Assembly (NCBI GenBank): GCA_028289545.1
Contig: JANQPG010000061.1
Span: forward strand, 108,055-172,054
Source of the DNA: Woeseiaceae bacterium
Lineage (GTDB): Bacteria > Pseudomonadota > Gammaproteobacteria > Steroidobacterales > Woeseiaceae
Reading direction: 5' to 3'
DNA length: 64,000 bases
The number at the start of each line of letters is the position of its first letter. Positions within the stretch are counted from its first letter, which is position 1. Shown here in pieces: positions 62,522-64,000 of this stretch. Under the pieces are notes generated by a model. It had not been told where the DNA came from. It worked only from the letters and a program-made list of their open reading frames with translations, and did no database searches. The position numbers and the translations under genes were made by a program.

Positions 62522-63438
62522 AGGTCGCCGCTTTCTACCGGTTTGTCGATGTCGACGATCCGGCCGCGTTTCGCGACGAGTTGTTTCTTCGCTGTGAGCC
62601 GCTCGGTTTGCTGGGCACCGTGCTCGTTGCCGGCGAGGGTATCAACGGCTCGCTGGCCGGTGACGAAGACGCAATCCGTGCCGTGTTCAGTTTCATCGAA
62701 CAAAGCCTCGGGCTCGACGATGCGATCGAGGCCCGCTGGAGCGACGCCGAAGCCGCGCCGTTTCGCCGCCTGCGGATCAAGCAGAAGAAAGAGATCGTCA
62801 CCCTCGGGCGGCCGGACATACTGCCGCACAAAGGAACGGGTGAACACGTATCGCCCGAACGCTGGAACACATTGCTGGACGATCCCGACGTACTCGTGAT
62901 CGACACGCGCAATCGCTACGAAATCGAGGTCGGTAGTTTTCCCGGCGCCAGGGATCCCGGTACCGAGAGCTTCCGAGAGTTTCCTGACTACGCGCGCGAA
63001 TTGGCCAAATCCGGGACCGACAAACCGCTGGCGATGTTCTGCACGGGCGGTATCCGTTGCGAGAAGGCCACCGCGCTAATGATCGAACTCGGCTTCGACC
63101 GGGTTTTTCATCTCGAAGGCGGTGTGCTGAATTACCTCGAGTCGATGCCGGAGGAAGACAACCGCTGGAGCGGCGAGTGTTTCGTTTTCGACACGCGGGT
63201 GGCCGTGGATCGCGATCTCGCCGAAGGCGGTTACGTGCAATGCCATGCCTGCCGCCGGCCGCTCGGCCGCGAGGATCTCGAATCTCCCGACTACAAAGAG
63301 GGTGTGTCCTGTCCACGATGTGTGGGCGAAGCCGGGGAAGACCGGCGCTCGGGGCTTGCCGAGCGCGCCAAACAGGTGCGCCTGGCGGCGGAACGCGGCG
63401 AGCAGCACATTGGTGCCGTAAAGGACACTTCGCGGTAG
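62518..63438 (+). CDS. trhO: tRNA uridine 5-hydroxylase, rhodanese type
   Basis: Oxygen-dependent hydroxylation of uridine 34 in tRNA (TrhO/YceA). 306 residues: N-terminal ferredoxin-like domain (AFYRFVDVDDPAAFRDEL), rhodanese domain with the Cys loop FCTGGIRCEKA (Cys 175 and 181), and a C-terminal pair of Cys motifs (CHACRRPL, CPRCVGEA). It shares an ATGA overlap with plsB. Confidence 0.95.
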   Translation: MKVAAFYRFVDVDDPAAFRDELFLRCEPLGLLGTVLVAGEGINGSLAGDEDAIRAVFSFIEQSLGLDDAIEARWSDAEAAPFRRLRIKQKKEIVTLGRPDILPHKGTGEHVSPERWNTLLDDPDVLVIDTRNRYEIEVGSFPGARDPGTESFREFPDYARELAKSGTDKPLAMFCTGGIRCEKATALMIELGFDRVFHLEGGVLNYLESMPEEDNRWSGECFVFDTRVAVDRDLAEGGYVQCHACRRPLGREDLESPDYKEGVSCPRCVGEAGEDRRSGLAERAKQVRLAAERGEQHIGAVKDTSR

Positions 63439-63477
63439 CGGGGCGCGTAAACGCGCAGCTGAAGTAACTCCTTGTTG

Positions 63478-63693
63478 CTACGCGTCCAGATCCGGAATCA
63501 GCGCGGATTCCAACGTTGCAATCATGTCCTTCAGCACAAGTTTGCGCTTTTTCAGGCGCCGAATCCTGAGCTGATCCACCATGGGGTCGTGCTGTAGCTG
63601 GTCGATCAGGTAGTCGAGATCGCGGTGACTGACACGCAGTTCGCGCAGACGCTCCATCTGCTTGAAGGATTCTGTGTCAATCTTGTCGGCCAT
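63478..63693 (-). CDS. DUF465 (YdcH-family) small protein
   Basis: A 71-residue, all-helical cytosolic protein with the DUF465 pattern: LRELRVSHRDLDYLIDQLQH, then RIRRLKKRKLVLKDMIATLE. Two antiparallel helices form a coiled-coil hairpin. I start at ATG 63693, matching family N-termini. Function unknown; it lies between trhO and cysQ, facing the former. Confidence 0.9.
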   Translation of the reverse strand: MADKIDTESFKQMERLRELRVSHRDLDYLIDQLQHDPMVDQLRIRRLKKRKLVLKDMIATLESALIPDLDA

Positions 63694-63758
63694 ACAGAGG
63701 TTCTGATACCCGTGGTGTCTGGGCAAAGCACGGCGAGCGCTATCTGCCCGTCACCATG

Positions 63759-64000
63759 CTACTCGGCGTTGGCTACGAGCGCCAGCCAGTCGCGATCGCC
63801 CGCTCCGAAAACGACGAAGTGCGGATTGAGGATATTGTCTTTCGCATTGTACCGAAGCGGCTGGCCATCCAGTTCGAGCACCGAGCCTCCGGCGTACTCG
63901 ACCACGGCCTGCGCAGCGGCGGTGTCCCACTCCGACGTGGGGCCGAGCCGCGGATAGACGTCGGCCTTGCCCTCCGCAACCCGGCAAAACTTGAGCGAGC
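63759..64000 (-). CDS. cysQ: 3'(2'),5'-bisphosphate nucleotidase, C-terminal part
   Basis: Only the last 80 residues lie in the window, and the gene continues beyond position 64000. Read on the minus strand the end is SLKFCRVAEGKADVYPRLGP, then TSEWDTAAAQAVVEYAGG and a C-terminal LDGQPLRYNAKDNILNPHF, an almost exact match to the CysQ inositol-monophosphatase pattern (WDTAA holds the metal-binding Asp). It hydrolyses PAP to AMP in sulfate assimilation. The stop is TAG at 63759-63761. Confidence 0.92.
   Translation of the reverse strand, partial: SLKFCRVAEGKADVYPRLGPTSEWDTAAAQAVVEYAGGSVLELDGQPLRYNAKDNILNPHFVVFGAGDRDWLALVANAE

Noticed and set aside
63443..63456. GCGCG-TAAA-CGCGC hairpin after trhO as a terminator
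   Set aside because: Only 5 bp and no T tract; GC repeats of this kind occur by chance in this sequence.

Overview
The window is about 64 kb of GC-rich, tightly packed bacterial chromosome. PlsB, LipA, SohB, TrhO, CysQ, a HiPIP, PuuD/PuuE-type urate and allantoin enzymes, a full Bat operon, GTG/TTG starts and dense ATGA/GTGA overlaps point to a Gammaproteobacterium, probably a marine, respiratory lineage. The lineage is inference; there is no rRNA gene to place it. I found no tRNA, rRNA, CRISPR array, insertion sequence or integrase. Both ends cut genes: an aldehyde dehydrogenase at the left and cysQ at the right.

Layout. 1-1927: an active aldehyde dehydrogenase followed by a short, catalytically dead one (like a split ALDH16). 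2013-3005: adenosine kinase-like sugar kinase on the minus strand. 3137-13699: an uninterrupted purine-degradation operon (HIU hydrolase, XdhABC, PuuD, PuuE, UraD, allantoicase, ureidoglycolate lyase, guanine deaminase) that takes guanine to glyoxylate and urea. 13699-17548: a FAN1-like nuclease fused to a DnaQ-type exonuclease, overlapping the end of the operon, then an AbgT-type transporter. 17640-19596: one unknown envelope protein and three small secreted paralogues. 19639-21554: two divergent purine-type phosphoribosyltransferases and a LOG phosphoribohydrolase. 21601-22089: an acidic protein with an internal repeat.

22362-33849 is mixed: a diguanylate cyclase, a thioredoxin-fold protein, a nucleotide-carrier-like protein, a nitroreductase, a Bcr/CflA exporter, a sulfite dehydrogenase pair, a SYLF protein, a membrane protein, an M61-like peptidase and a HiPIP. 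34055-36398: aromatic aminotransferase, DUF192 protein and a lipoprotein. 36562-43459: MoxR-DUF58-DUF4381-BatA-BatB/C-BatD, an envelope AAA/VWA operon with BatB and BatC fused. 43503-53149: GloA, HAD hydrolase, lipase-like protein, an OmpA/DUF4398 protein, LipA, SohB, M48 lipoprotein, methyltransferase, L,D-transpeptidase and a 57-aa ORF. 53116-54189: PLP-dependent deaminase/desulfhydrase.

54254-58784 is the oddest stretch: a contractile tail-sheath homologue standing alone, followed by two overlapping membrane GTPases, with no other phage or injection-system gene in view. The right end carries an alkyltransferase-like protein, a small hydrolase, a lipoprotein, PlsB, TrhO, a DUF465 protein and the C-terminus of CysQ. 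Purine metabolism is a recurring theme of the left third (adenosine kinase, the catabolic operon, two phosphoribosyltransferases and LOG); the rest is mostly envelope and housekeeping functions.
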